From assembly GCF_012271785.1 (NCBI RefSeq), contig NZ_JAAWVT010000006.1, positions 124,001-188,000 of the forward strand: DNA of 64,000 nt, in the 5' to 3' direction. Below the pieces are notes generated by a model. The model saw nothing but the letters and a program-made list of their open reading frames with translations, did not search any database and had not been told where the DNA came from. Shown piece by piece: positions 44,249 to 53,713 of the stretch. Source of the DNA: Paeniglutamicibacter terrestris (GTDB lineage Bacteria > Actinomycetota > Actinomycetes > Actinomycetales > Micrococcaceae). The translations under genes and the position numbers were made by a program. Position 1 is the first letter of the stretch; each line of letters starts with the position of its first letter.

Positions 44249-45781
44249 ATGACCAGTAGCCAAGAGCACTCCGCCAGCGCAGCACCGAAACTCAAGAAGG
44301 TCCTAGGACGTTGGGATACCCTCGCCATCGGCGTCGGAGCCATGATCGGCTTCGGTTGGGTGGTGCTGACCGGCGACTGGATCACCACAGCCGGACCTCT
44401 GGGTGCGACCCTGGCCATGATCGTGGGCGGCGGGATCATGGCCGTTGTCGGTTTGACCTATGCCGAGCTGGTGGCGGCCATGCCCAAGGCCGGTGGTGAG
44501 CACAACTACCTGCTTCGAGCCATGGGAGCCCGATGGTCATTCGCCGGATCGTGGGCCATTGTTGGCGGCTACATCACCATCGTCGCGTTCGAAGCGGTGG
44601 CCTTGCCGAAATCCGTGCTGTACCTCTTCCCGAACCTGAACCACATTAAGTTGTGGGACGTTGCCGGATCCGAGGTGTATCTGACGTGGGCGCTGGTCGG
44701 GGTACTGGGTGGGGTCGTCATCACCGCGATCAATATCCGCGGCATCAAGACCGCAGGCGTTGTACAAACGTTTGTGGTGCTCTTCCTCTTCGCCATCGGT
44801 GCGGTCCTGCTGTTCGGTTCCTTCAGCGCAGGTAACACCGAGAACATGGAACCCTTCTTCACTAACGGCGTGGCCGGATTCTTTGGCGTGATGATCATCG
44901 TCCCGTTCATGTTTGTCGGCTTTGACGTCATCCCGCAATCCGCGGAGGAATGTGACATCGAGCCGCGGCGCATCGGCAAATACGTGGTGATCGCCGTACT
45001 CATCGCCACTGCCTGGTACGTCATGGTCATTCTGGCTACGGCTTCCGGCATGGGACAGGGTGCACTGGCCGGCTCCGAGCTGGCCACCGCCGACGCCATG
45101 GGCGCGCTCTTCAATTCCGATGTGATGGCCAAGGTACTTATCTGCGGTGGTATCGCCGGCATCCTCACCTCATGGAATTCTCTGCTCATGGGCGCCTCAC
45201 GACTGCTGTACGCCATGGCAGGATCTGGCATGCTCCCGGCATGGTTCGCCAAGTTGCACCCTAAATATGGAACCCCGGTGAACGCTTTGCTCTTCATCGG
45301 TGGGCTTTCGATAATCGCACCGTTCTTCGGTTCGGCGATGCTCGGTTGGCTGGTCGACTCCGGGTCGCCATCCATCGTGATCGCCTACCTGCTGGTCGGG
45401 GTGGCATTTGTAATCCTTCGTCGCCGCGAACCCATGATGGAACGCCCGCTGCGCATCGGTGGCAAGGGGAACTTCGGGCAAGTCATTGGGGTCGCCTCGG
45501 TGATCTTGTGCCTGGGATTGGTCAGCCTCTACCTACCGGGGATGCCGGCCGCCATCAACATTCAGCCATGGATCCTTTTTGCCGCGTGGTGGGGAATGGG
45601 CATGCTGTTCCTGATCCGAATCCCACGCGGTGTGGTCCCTGGCATTAATGCCGAAGAAGAACTGCTGAACCGACTGGCCCTGCGGGCCAAAGACAAGAAA
45701 GCAGCCAACGCCGGAAATCAACCGGTGGGACGCGAAAGTAACCTACAGGTCGAAAAGGCCACGGAGGAAACGACACGATGA
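44249..45781 (+). CDS. APC-family amino acid permease
   Basis: This 510-residue transporter has about 12 membrane segments. It has the APC N-terminal pattern WDTLAIGVGAMIGFGWVVLTG and the mid-protein FMFVGFDVIPQSAEE. It should import an amino acid; 5-aminovalerate or GABA fits the downstream catabolic genes. The ATG at 44249 has AAGGA upstream. It overlaps the CoA-transferase gene by 4 bases (ATGA), so the two are coupled. Confidence 0.85.
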   Translation: MTSSQEHSASAAPKLKKVLGRWDTLAIGVGAMIGFGWVVLTGDWITTAGPLGATLAMIVGGGIMAVVGLTYAELVAAMPKAGGEHNYLLRAMGARWSFAGSWAIVGGYITIVAFEAVALPKSVLYLFPNLNHIKLWDVAGSEVYLTWALVGVLGGVVITAINIRGIKTAGVVQTFVVLFLFAIGAVLLFGSFSAGNTENMEPFFTNGVAGFFGVMIIVPFMFVGFDVIPQSAEECDIEPRRIGKYVVIAVLIATAWYVMVILATASGMGQGALAGSELATADAMGALFNSDVMAKVLICGGIAGILTSWNSLLMGASRLLYAMAGSGMLPAWFAKLHPKYGTPVNALLFIGGLSIIAPFFGSAMLGWLVDSGSPSIVIAYLLVGVAFVILRRREPMMERPLRIGGKGNFGQVIGVASVILCLGLVSLYLPGMPAAINIQPWILFAAWWGMGMLFLIRIPRGVVPGINAEEELLNRLALRAKDKKAANAGNQPVGRESNLQVEKATEETTR

Positions 45782-46977
45782 GTACCACTGGCCCCCTCGC
45801 GGGAATTACCGTTGCTGATTTCTCCAGGGTTCTTGCTGGACCGTTGTGCACCATGACGCTAGCCGATTTAGGGGCCACCGTCATCAAGGTCGAACGTCCC
45901 GGCATCGGGGATGACACCCGCAGTTGGGGGCCTCCGTTCTCCGCCACCGGATCCACCTACTTCGAATCGGTGAATCGTAATAAGCAATCACTGACCCTGG
46001 ACCTGAGCGATCCAACCGACCGTCATGCTGCCCGTGAATTGGCGGTGCGTGCGGACATTGTGGTCGAGAACTTCCTCACTGGGGGAATGGACAAATTGGG
46101 TCTGGGTTACGGGGAAGTCAGCACACTGAACCCCGGGGTAATCTACGCATCCATCTCCGGGTTCGGCTCGGCTGAGGGGGCGCAGCTGCCCGGATATGAC
46201 TTCATCGTTCAGGCGCTGGGTGGATTGATGTCCATTACCGGGGATGCCGAGGGCGAAGCGATGAAGGCAGGGGTGGCCCTGGTGGATGTCCTCACAGCCA
46301 AGGATGCCACCATCGGAGTGCTTGCCGCATTACATGCCCGCAATGCCTCCGGCGCCGGAGCCCACGTGGAAGTCAACCTGCTCTCCAGCCTGCAAGGTGC
46401 CTTGGCCAACCAGGGTCAGGCCTATCTAGGCGCCGGAAAGGTCGCCCAACGAATGGGCAACGCGCACCCCTCGATCGTGCCCTACCAGCTGCTTGCCTGC
46501 GCTGACGGTTCGGTGGCGGTGGCCTGCGGCAATGATCGACAGTTTGCCAAGCTCTGCACCGAAATCGGACAGGACACGCTCGCCGAAGATCCACGATTCG
46601 CCACGAATACAGCACGAGTGAGTCACCGCGAGTTGCTGATTCCACTGCTCGAGCAGGCACTGCGCGAGGATACGGGTGCCAACTGGCAGACACGATTCAC
46701 CGCGGTGGGGGTGCCCGCTGGCAAAGTTGCGGGCATCGATGAGGGGTTGGAATACGCCAAAACGTTGGGGCTGAAACCCACGATCGAGGTGCACAACTCG
46801 GCGGGGGAGACGGTAGGAACCCAGGTGCGTCATCCGATCACGTGGACCCCGGAGTTTGCCGTTCGCAGCGAAGCGCCGCCGCAACTGGGGGAACATAGCG
46901 AACTTATCCGCGCCTGGCTGAGCAGCGATGTCGAGTCACTTGAAGAATTTGTGACTCTAGCGCTGCCTCGTTCCTAA
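45778..46977 (+). CDS. CaiB/BaiF (class III) CoA-transferase, probable glutarate CoA-transferase
   Basis: This 399-residue class III CoA-transferase has the N-terminal signature GITVADFSRVLAGPLCTMTLADLGATVIKVE and the catalytic aspartate in GVALVDVLTAKDATIGVLAAL. Homologues such as human SUGCT and bacterial partners of GcdH transfer CoA to glutarate. A glutaryl-CoA dehydrogenase is encoded 3 kb away in the same regulon, so glutarate is the likely acceptor. Its last 21 bases overlap the convergent PucR gene. Confidence 0.82.
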   Translation: MSTTGPLAGITVADFSRVLAGPLCTMTLADLGATVIKVERPGIGDDTRSWGPPFSATGSTYFESVNRNKQSLTLDLSDPTDRHAARELAVRADIVVENFLTGGMDKLGLGYGEVSTLNPGVIYASISGFGSAEGAQLPGYDFIVQALGGLMSITGDAEGEAMKAGVALVDVLTAKDATIGVLAALHARNASGAGAHVEVNLLSSLQGALANQGQAYLGAGKVAQRMGNAHPSIVPYQLLACADGSVAVACGNDRQFAKLCTEIGQDTLAEDPRFATNTARVSHRELLIPLLEQALREDTGANWQTRFTAVGVPAGKVAGIDEGLEYAKTLGLKPTIEVHNSAGETVGTQVRHPITWTPEFAVRSEAPPQLGEHSELIRAWLSSDVESLEEFVTLALPRS

Positions 46978-48507
46978 TTCGCCGTCGCGCATGGCCAGCC
47001 AAAGGTGCGCTGCGACATCCGGGTCATCTAAGTCCACTCCGATGAGCGTGGTAGCCACCGAGATCCGATGGCGCAGGGAATTGCGGTGGATGCCTAGGGC
47101 TCGCGCCGCATCTTCCCAGGTGCCGCGAGCCCCGAGGTAGGCCCGCACCGTGCCCAGCAGATCGGCACGCGGATAGCCTGCCAGCAATCGCACCCAGCCC
47201 GCGGCCTTGGCGTCATCGCTGGCGCCCACGGCAACCAGACGGCCGTCGGGGGCCTGGAGTACGGCACGGCGCAATACCGCAAGGTTGCCCGGGATTTCTC
47301 CCAGGCTCACCAGGTCGCCCAGGGCCGCTGCCAGCGACCCGGAGACTTCGTGGTCGCCGGGGGGCGAAATCCCCAGCAAGGCGTCTTGTTCCAGCGATTC
47401 ACCTCCTACCTTCGGCCTGTTGCCGATCCCGGAGGCTGGCAGCACGAGGTAGAGGATCGAATCCTGGACGTGTCGTAGTACGCAGGCATCAACCGTGGCG
47501 CCCAGATCCGGCAGGCCAGGATCTGCTGCCAACCGAACCGCAGCACGCGCCGCCATAACAGGGTCATCACCGGTGGACAGTCGGATGCCCAGCAGTCGAA
47601 CTCTGGTGGGAAGCTCGGGGAGTCCCACGTCTTCTGCCACCATGTGTGCGGCCTCGGTTTGCCCATGCAAGAGCAATTTGGTGGTGGCAGCACCCAAGGC
47701 ATTGGTGGTGCCAACAACTACCTCGCGTTGTCTGGCCCGCAGGGCTAACAGCGTGGAGACGGTCATGATGATTTGTCGATCGGCCTTGGTGAGCGTCCGC
47801 CCCGAACCAATACAGAGGAACCCGTGGATCCGAGCGCCGAGCAGGATCGGATAAAGCACTACCGGCTGCCCGTGCAGCTCGAACGTCGCGGCCGAGGGGA
47901 CACCTGCCTTGTTAAAGCGCATTGACTCGGCCCGCAGGTCAGCCACCAGAGATCCTGCGGAGGTGGGCCACACGGTTTCGGTTCCGGCATCAGCGGGAAG
48001 GTAGGCTGCCCAGCCGCCGAGCGCCTGAGCGAGGCCGCGCACCACGGCGCTGGTGGCATCTGGGCGCATAGCGGCCCTGGCCAGTGCCGTTTGTGTGCCC
48101 AATGAATCCATGAGATTCGTGGTGTCGTCCCGGGTGGACAGGCGCCAGTAGGCACGCGAGACGTGCTGAAATGGCACCCCGTCCGGGACGATCACCAGCT
48201 CGATTCCCGCCGCGCGGCTGGCGACCAGCACGTGCCCGGGTACCTGATTCAGCCACGGGCCCAGACCTAGACCCACGGCACGAATGTCCTTTTCCCCGAG
48301 CCGCTTCATATATGCCAGCGAGAGCGCAGCCGACTTGGTGAAGGGCATGCCAGTGGTCAGCAACAGCTCGCCGCCGTCTAAAAACGCGGTGGGATCCTCC
48401 AACTCGGAGATGTGAACACCGGTTACTGGTTTAGCGCTGAATTCGGCCCCGGGGCATGGCAAAAGCTCTTGGCCGAGCTCGGCGCCTAATTGCAACAAGG
48501 AGATCAT
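46957..48507 (-). CDS. PucR-family transcriptional regulator
   Basis: This 516-residue protein has an N-terminal PucR domain (residues ~1-120, HISELEDPTAFLDGGELLLTTG), a middle GAF/CdaR-like region and a C-terminal helix-turn-helix (RGTWEDAARALGIHRNSLRHRI). It sits between the permease/CoA-transferase operon and the aminotransferase operon and diverges from the latter. The repeated ATCATCCAA motif before both makes it their likely common regulator, with an amino acid or glutarate as inducer. Confidence 0.88.
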   Translation of the reverse strand: MISLLQLGAELGQELLPCPGAEFSAKPVTGVHISELEDPTAFLDGGELLLTTGMPFTKSAALSLAYMKRLGEKDIRAVGLGLGPWLNQVPGHVLVASRAAGIELVIVPDGVPFQHVSRAYWRLSTRDDTTNLMDSLGTQTALARAAMRPDATSAVVRGLAQALGGWAAYLPADAGTETVWPTSAGSLVADLRAESMRFNKAGVPSAATFELHGQPVVLYPILLGARIHGFLCIGSGRTLTKADRQIIMTVSTLLALRARQREVVVGTTNALGAATTKLLLHGQTEAAHMVAEDVGLPELPTRVRLLGIRLSTGDDPVMAARAAVRLAADPGLPDLGATVDACVLRHVQDSILYLVLPASGIGNRPKVGGESLEQDALLGISPPGDHEVSGSLAAALGDLVSLGEIPGNLAVLRRAVLQAPDGRLVAVGASDDAKAAGWVRLLAGYPRADLLGTVRAYLGARGTWEDAARALGIHRNSLRHRISVATTLIGVDLDDPDVAAHLWLAMRDGELGTRQR

Positions 48508-48514
48508 AGGTTGA

Positions 48515-48554
48515 ATTATCCAACATCAAGGGGCAACTTGGGCGGATCATCCAA
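48515..48554. promoter_or_regulatory. Paired ATCATCC motifs in the PucR/aminotransferase region
   Basis: ATTATCCAA (48515-48523) and ATCATCCAA (48546-48554) repeat at 31 bp, about three helical turns, between the divergent PucR and aminotransferase genes. They match the pair at 44160-44189. Confidence 0.6.
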
Positions 48555-48589
48555 TGACGCGTGTCACTCTCTCGCCTAACGTTTAGCCC

Positions 48590-49951
48590 ATGACCGAAAC
48601 ACTTCTGGCCGTCGACGCCGAGACGCTCCCGCAGACCCGCCACCTCGCCACCTCCATCCCCGGCCCGCGCTCCACCGCACTACACGCCGAACGCATCGCT
48701 CACGTGACCAACGGCTTCGGCATCACCCTGCCGGTCTTCGTGGCCCGTGCCGATGGTGGCATCATCGAGGATGTTGACGGCAACCGACTCATCGACTTCG
48801 CCTCCGGCATCGCCGTGACCTCACTCGGTGCCAGCAACAAGCGCGTCGCCGAACGCGTGTCGGCACAGCTCAACGCCTTCACCCACACCTGCTTCATGGT
48901 CACCGAATACGAATCCTTCACGCAGGTCTGTGCCTGGCTCAACGCCAACACCCCGGGCGACTTCGACAAGCGCACCGGGCTGTTCTCCACCGGCGCCGAA
49001 GCCGTGGAAAACGCCATCAAGATCGCCCGTGCCGCCACCGGCCGACCCAACGTGCTGGTCTTCGACGAGGCCTACCACGGCCGCTCACTGCTCACCATGG
49101 CGATGACCGCCAAGGTCAACCCGTACAAACTGAACTTCGGACCGCTTCCGGCAGAGATCATCCGTGCCGCCTCGGCCAACCCGCTGCGCCCCGCAGAGGG
49201 ACTTGAATCCGGAGCCGCCGCAGCGCTGGAATCCGTTGAAGCCACCATCCTGGAACACGGCGCAGATTCCTTCGCCGCCATGGTCATCGAGCCGATCCAG
49301 GGTGAGGGTGGCTTCATCGTCCCGGCCGCCGGCTTCATCCCCGGTCTGCGCAAACTGGCCGACAAGTACGGCATCGTGCTGGTCATCGACGAAATTCAGG
49401 CCGGCATGGGCCGCACCGGCGCCCTCTTTGCCTCCGAGCACGAGGGCGTTGCGGGGGACCTGATCCTTACCGCCAAGGCACTGGCCAACGGGGTTCCACT
49501 CTCCGCTGTCACCGGACGCACCGAGCTGATGAACGCGCCGCACGCCGGGGGACTGGGCGGCACCTACGCCGGAAACCCGCTGGCCTGCGAGGCAGCACTG
49601 GCGGTCTTCGAGCAGTTCCAGGACGGTTCCTTGCTGGCCAACGCCCGCCGTATCGAGGAGGTCGCACGCGAAATCCTTGAACCGCTGCTTTCCTCCACCG
49701 CCATTGTGGCCGAGGTTCGTGGCCGCGGCGCCATGCTCGCCATCGAACTGGCCGACGCCGGAACCCTGACCCCACGCGCGGATAAGGCCAAGGAAATCTC
49801 CGCCGCTTGCCACGCCGCAGGTGTACTGACCCTGACCTGCGGCACCCACGGCAACGTCGTGCGCCTGCTTCCTCCGCTGGTCATCGGCGAGGAACTACTG
49901 CGCGACGGGCTCGCGGTGCTGGCCCAGGCCATCACCGACGCCGCCAACTAG
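48590..49951 (+). CDS. gabT: 4-aminobutyrate / 5-aminovalerate aminotransferase
   Basis: This 453-residue class III PLP aminotransferase has VIDEIQAGMGRTGALFASEH and the PLP lysine in LTAKALANGVPLSAVTGR. SAEAVENAIKIARAATGR for phosphate binding appears in the form GAEAVENAIKIAR. It transfers the omega-amino group of GABA or 5-aminovalerate to 2-oxoglutarate. With glutaryl-CoA dehydrogenase next to it, the 5-aminovalerate reaction (DavT) giving glutarate semialdehyde is favoured. Real enzymes often use both substrates. Confidence 0.85.
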   Translation: MTETLLAVDAETLPQTRHLATSIPGPRSTALHAERIAHVTNGFGITLPVFVARADGGIIEDVDGNRLIDFASGIAVTSLGASNKRVAERVSAQLNAFTHTCFMVTEYESFTQVCAWLNANTPGDFDKRTGLFSTGAEAVENAIKIARAATGRPNVLVFDEAYHGRSLLTMAMTAKVNPYKLNFGPLPAEIIRAASANPLRPAEGLESGAAAALESVEATILEHGADSFAAMVIEPIQGEGGFIVPAAGFIPGLRKLADKYGIVLVIDEIQAGMGRTGALFASEHEGVAGDLILTAKALANGVPLSAVTGRTELMNAPHAGGLGGTYAGNPLACEAALAVFEQFQDGSLLANARRIEEVAREILEPLLSSTAIVAEVRGRGAMLAIELADAGTLTPRADKAKEISAACHAAGVLTLTCGTHGNVVRLLPPLVIGEELLRDGLAVLAQAITDAAN

Positions 49952-49999
49952 AACCCCTCCTTCGCCCATCACCCCCCCCGAACTTTTTTGGAGAACACC

Positions 50000-51193
50000 A
50001 TGACCCTCACCATCCATGACCACGAAACCCACCAGCTGGACCCGGCAGATTTGATCAACTTTGATGCGCTGCTCACCGAAAAGGAACTCGCGCTGCGCTC
50101 CAAGGTTCGTACCTTCGTGAACGAGGCCATCAAGCCGAACATCGCCGCCTGGTACGCCGACGCGGTCTTCCCGCTGGAAATCGTCCCGGAAATGGGCAAG
50201 CTGGGCCTGCTCGGCATGCATCTGAAGGGCTACGGCTGCGGCGGCGGAACCGCGGTGGAGTATGGATTGGCCGGCTCCGAACTTGAAGCCGGGGACTCGG
50301 GGTTGCGCACCTTCGTTTCCGTGCAGGGATCACTGGCCATGAGCGCGATCTACAAGCACGGTTCGGAGGAGCAGAAACAGGAATGGCTGCCGAAGATGGC
50401 GGCGGGCGAGGCCATTGGTTGCTTCGGTCTGACGGAGCCCACGGCTGGTTCGGATCCCTCCGCGATGAAGACCTTTGCCCGCAGGGACGGGGATGACTGG
50501 GTCATCAACGGCACCAAGCGCTGGATTGGGCTGGCTAACGTCGCTCAGGTCGCAGTGATCTGGGCACAGACCGACGAGGGGATTCGAGGCTTTGTGGTCC
50601 CCACCCAAACCGCAGGATTCAAGGCGACCCCGATCGAGCCCAAGCTCTCGATGCGCGCCTCCATCCAGTGCGAGATCGAGCTGACCGACGTGCGTCTTCC
50701 CTCCGACGCGGTGCTGCCAAACGTGGTGGGGCTTAAAGGCCCGTTCTCCTGCCTGAACGAGGCTCGTTATGGCATCATTTGGGGTGCCATGGGTGCCGCG
50801 CGTGATTCCTTTGAGGATGCTCTGGCTTATTCCAAGACCCGTATGCAGTTCGATAAGCCGTTGGCCGGCTACCAGATGACCCAGCAGAAGCTCGTGGACA
50901 TGGCGTTGGAGATCAACAAGGGCTACCTGCTGGCCCTGCACATCGGACGGATGAAGGATGCGGGCACCCTAGATTTGCACCAGATCTCGGTGGGTAAGCT
51001 GAACAACTGCCGCGAGGCCATCAAGATCGCCCGCGAGGCCCGGACCATCCTGGGCGGCAACGGCATCACCCTGGAGTACTCGCCGTTGCGCCACGCCAAC
51101 AACCTGGAATCGGTACGCACCTACGAGGGTACGGATGAGGTCCACACGCTGATCTTGGGCAATAAGCTCACCGGCGTCCCGGCCTTCCGCTAA
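50000..51193 (+). CDS. gcdH: Glutaryl-CoA dehydrogenase
   Basis: This 397-residue acyl-CoA dehydrogenase strongly resembles GcdH rather than generic family members. It shows KGYGCGGGTAVEYGLAGSEL, RTFVSVQGSLAM with the substrate-binding arginine, FGLTEPTAGSDPSAMKT, CLNEARYGIIWGAMGAA, and the catalytic glutamate in RTYEGTDEVHTLILG. It oxidises and decarboxylates glutaryl-CoA to crotonyl-CoA using FAD. The ATG at 50000 has GGAG upstream. It is the anchor for assigning this cluster to glutarate metabolism. Confidence 0.9.
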   Translation: MTLTIHDHETHQLDPADLINFDALLTEKELALRSKVRTFVNEAIKPNIAAWYADAVFPLEIVPEMGKLGLLGMHLKGYGCGGGTAVEYGLAGSELEAGDSGLRTFVSVQGSLAMSAIYKHGSEEQKQEWLPKMAAGEAIGCFGLTEPTAGSDPSAMKTFARRDGDDWVINGTKRWIGLANVAQVAVIWAQTDEGIRGFVVPTQTAGFKATPIEPKLSMRASIQCEIELTDVRLPSDAVLPNVVGLKGPFSCLNEARYGIIWGAMGAARDSFEDALAYSKTRMQFDKPLAGYQMTQQKLVDMALEINKGYLLALHIGRMKDAGTLDLHQISVGKLNNCREAIKIAREARTILGGNGITLEYSPLRHANNLESVRTYEGTDEVHTLILGNKLTGVPAFR

Positions 51194-51225
51194 ACACGCA
51201 CCCCCAACGTTTCGAGAGGCAAGAG

Positions 51226-52686
51226 ATGACCGAAACCATGACGCACATCGACACCGTTTCACTCCGTCTGCTCATTAACGGGCAATGGATCGAGGGCTCG
51301 GGCAAGGAACTGGAATCCAGTTCTCCTGCCAATCCCTCAACGGTGGTTGCCGCCGGCGGCACCGCCACCGAGGCGGACGTGCGCACCGCCATGGCTGCCG
51401 CACGCGCGGCAGCAGCGGATTGGGCTGCAACGCCGATGGCCGAACGTGGATCGTACCTAGCGCGCGCGGCGGGCATCATCATCAACAACGCAGATGCCTG
51501 GGGCCATGAACTGGCCCGTGAGGAAGGCAAGACCGCAGTGGAAGGCAAGGGTGAGGTGCTGCGCGCGGCCCAGATCCTTAACTACTATGCGGCCGAGGGT
51601 GACCGGCTGGCTGGGGAAGTGTTTTCCTCTCCGCGCCGCGGTGAAACGATCATGGTCACTCGCAAGCCATTGGGCGTCGTGGGTGTCATCACCCCGTTCA
51701 ACTTCCCCATCGCAATTCCGGCTTGGAAGATCGCCCCGGCGCTGGTCTTCGGCAATACCGTGGTGTGGAAGCCGGCATCCACCGTGCCGCTGCTGGCGAT
51801 GCGGCTGGCTCAGGCATTGGTCGAGGCAGGCCTGCCGCAGGGTGTGCTGAATCTGGTGATCGGCTCCGGAACGCTGGGCAATGAGATCGTGAACCACCCG
51901 GATTTGGACGGGCTCACTTTCACCGGCTCCACGGGTGTGGGCAGAAAGCTCGCGGCCACCGCAGCTGGCCTGGGTGTTCCGATCCAAGCGGAAATGGGCG
52001 GTAAGAATGCCTCGGTGGTGCTCGATGACGCGGACCTTGAGCTCGCCGTGGAACAGGTACTGTTCGGGGCCTTCCGCTCCACCGGGCAGAAGTGCACAGC
52101 CACCTCGCGGCTCATCGTGCAGGAGGGCATCGCCGATGCCTTCATGGCCCGGTTGCACGAACGCCTCACCGAGTGGAAGACCGGGGAACCGACCGATCCC
52201 TCAGTGCAGATGGGACCGGTGGTCTCGGTCTCGGCGGCGCAGGAAATTCGTGCCGGCATTGCCGCATCGATCGCTGCCGGCGCAACGGTTCGCTTTGAAG
52301 GTGATGTTGCTGGCCTCGGTGATGCCTTCGTGGCCCCGACGGTCTTGGAGTTGCCGAACGGAGAGAACAACGCCTGGCGTGAGGAGTTCTTCGGCCCGGT
52401 ATTAGCGGTGCGCAGGGTCACCACCACGCAGGACGCCTTCGCAGCGGCGAATGACTCCGAATACGGTCTGAGCTGTGCACTGTTCACACAGGATCTTTCC
52501 AAGGCACTGGCCGCGATGGAACGTATTGACGTGGGCATTTTGCATGTGAATTCCGAATCGGCCGGTGCAGATCCGCACGTTCCGTTTGGCGGGGCCAAAA
52601 AGAGTGGATACGGCCCGAAGGAACAGGGTGGCGCTGCCAAGGAATTCTTCACGCATACCACCACGGTTTACCTGCGCGGAGCATAA
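51226..52686 (+). CDS. Aldehyde dehydrogenase, probable glutarate/succinate semialdehyde dehydrogenase
   Basis: This 486-residue NAD(P)-dependent aldehyde dehydrogenase has the general base glutamate in AEMGGKNASVVL and the catalytic cysteine in RSTGQKCTATSR. HVPFGGAKKSGYGPKEQGGAAKEFF lies at the C-terminus. It resembles both GabD/DavD and 2,5-dioxovalerate dehydrogenases. Next to an omega-aminotransferase and GcdH, oxidation of glutarate semialdehyde to glutarate is the favoured role. It starts 32 bases after gcdH. Confidence 0.82.
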   Translation: MTETMTHIDTVSLRLLINGQWIEGSGKELESSSPANPSTVVAAGGTATEADVRTAMAAARAAAADWAATPMAERGSYLARAAGIIINNADAWGHELAREEGKTAVEGKGEVLRAAQILNYYAAEGDRLAGEVFSSPRRGETIMVTRKPLGVVGVITPFNFPIAIPAWKIAPALVFGNTVVWKPASTVPLLAMRLAQALVEAGLPQGVLNLVIGSGTLGNEIVNHPDLDGLTFTGSTGVGRKLAATAAGLGVPIQAEMGGKNASVVLDDADLELAVEQVLFGAFRSTGQKCTATSRLIVQEGIADAFMARLHERLTEWKTGEPTDPSVQMGPVVSVSAAQEIRAGIAASIAAGATVRFEGDVAGLGDAFVAPTVLELPNGENNAWREEFFGPVLAVRRVTTTQDAFAAANDSEYGLSCALFTQDLSKALAAMERIDVGILHVNSESAGADPHVPFGGAKKSGYGPKEQGGAAKEFFTHTTTVYLRGA

Positions 52687-52699
52687 GGAACTTTGTTGT

Positions 52700-52745
52700 G
52701 GGGCACCCGCCGTCATCCGGTTTGAGAGGATGCGGCAGGTGCCCC
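52700..52745 (+). terminator. Terminator after the aldehyde dehydrogenase gene
   Basis: The stem GGGGCACC/GGTGCCCC (52700-52707 with 52738-52745) and an inner GCCG..CATCC/GGATG.CGGC stem form a long hairpin. Confidence 0.75.
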
Positions 52746-52823
52746 GCATCGTGTCTAGGATAAGCATCGGGCCTGGCCGGAAACGTGAGACAGCGAACAA
52801 TCGACGATAGTACGGAGCCAAGA

Positions 52824-53702
52824 ATGAGCGTAGAAAACAGCATCGAGAACATTTCCACCATCCTGGTCATTGGTGCCGGGACCATGGGACGGCAGATCGC
52901 CATGAGTGCCGCCTTGGCCGGGTTCAGCACGATCATTCAGGACATTTCCCAAGAGGGCCTGACCGCGGCGCGTACCGAACTTGAGGGCTGGGCCGCTTCC
53001 CGGGTCGCTAAGGGCAAGCTGGAACAAGGCGCCGCCACCGCCGCCCTGGATGCTCTGTCCTACAGCACCGACTTGGACTCCGCCGCGGCCAACGCGGACT
53101 TCGTGATCGAGGCAGCCACCGAGCGCCTTGACATCAAAACGGCGATCTTCGAGAAGCTCGGCGTCCTAGCTCCCGCTCACGCCATTCTGGCCACCAATTC
53201 TTCGACGCTGGGCTCATCTAAGGTGGCTGCGGCCACCGGCCGGCCCACGCAGGTCTGCAATATGCACTTCTTCAACCCCGCCCTGGTGATGAAGTGTGTG
53301 GAGGTGGTGCGCCACGAGGAAACGAGTGATGAGACGGTGGCCACCACCATGGAATTGGCACGGCGACTGGGCAAGGAACCGGTGCTGATCAACCGCGAGA
53401 TTCCCGGATTTATTGCCAACCGACTAGTGGGTGCCATCCAGCGTGAGGCGCTTTTCTTGGCCGATTCGGGGATCGCTAGCATCGAAGACATCGACACGAC
53501 TGCCCGCACCGCGTTGGGTCACCCGATGGGACCCTTTGCGTTGATGGACATGGTGGGCCTCGATGTCATCGACTTCATTGCTCAGGCCACCCATGCGGAG
53601 ACTGGAGCGGACACCGATGCCCCCAACCAGCGTGTTGCTGCTTTGGTTGCCGAGGGCAAGCTGGGACGCAAATCGGGCGCAGGGTTCTACGACTACAAAT
53701 AA
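52824..53702 (+). CDS. 3-hydroxyacyl-CoA (3-hydroxybutyryl-CoA) dehydrogenase
   Basis: This 292-residue enzyme has the NAD motif VIGAGTMGRQIAMSAALAGF, catalytic serine/histidine region NSSTLGSSKVAAATGRP and CNMHFFNPALVMKCVEVV, and the C-terminal helical dimer domain (GFIANRLVGAIQREALFL). It oxidises (S)-3-hydroxybutyryl-CoA to acetoacetyl-CoA. This would take crotonyl-CoA from GcdH onward after hydration by an enoyl-CoA hydratase not encoded in this window. The ATG at 52824 has GGAG upstream; the GTG at 52785 is rejected. Confidence 0.88.
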   Translation: MSVENSIENISTILVIGAGTMGRQIAMSAALAGFSTIIQDISQEGLTAARTELEGWAASRVAKGKLEQGAATAALDALSYSTDLDSAAANADFVIEAATERLDIKTAIFEKLGVLAPAHAILATNSSTLGSSKVAAATGRPTQVCNMHFFNPALVMKCVEVVRHEETSDETVATTMELARRLGKEPVLINREIPGFIANRLVGAIQREALFLADSGIASIEDIDTTARTALGHPMGPFALMDMVGLDVIDFIAQATHAETGADTDAPNQRVAALVAEGKLGRKSGAGFYDYK

Positions 53703-53713
53703 GAAAGCGGCGC

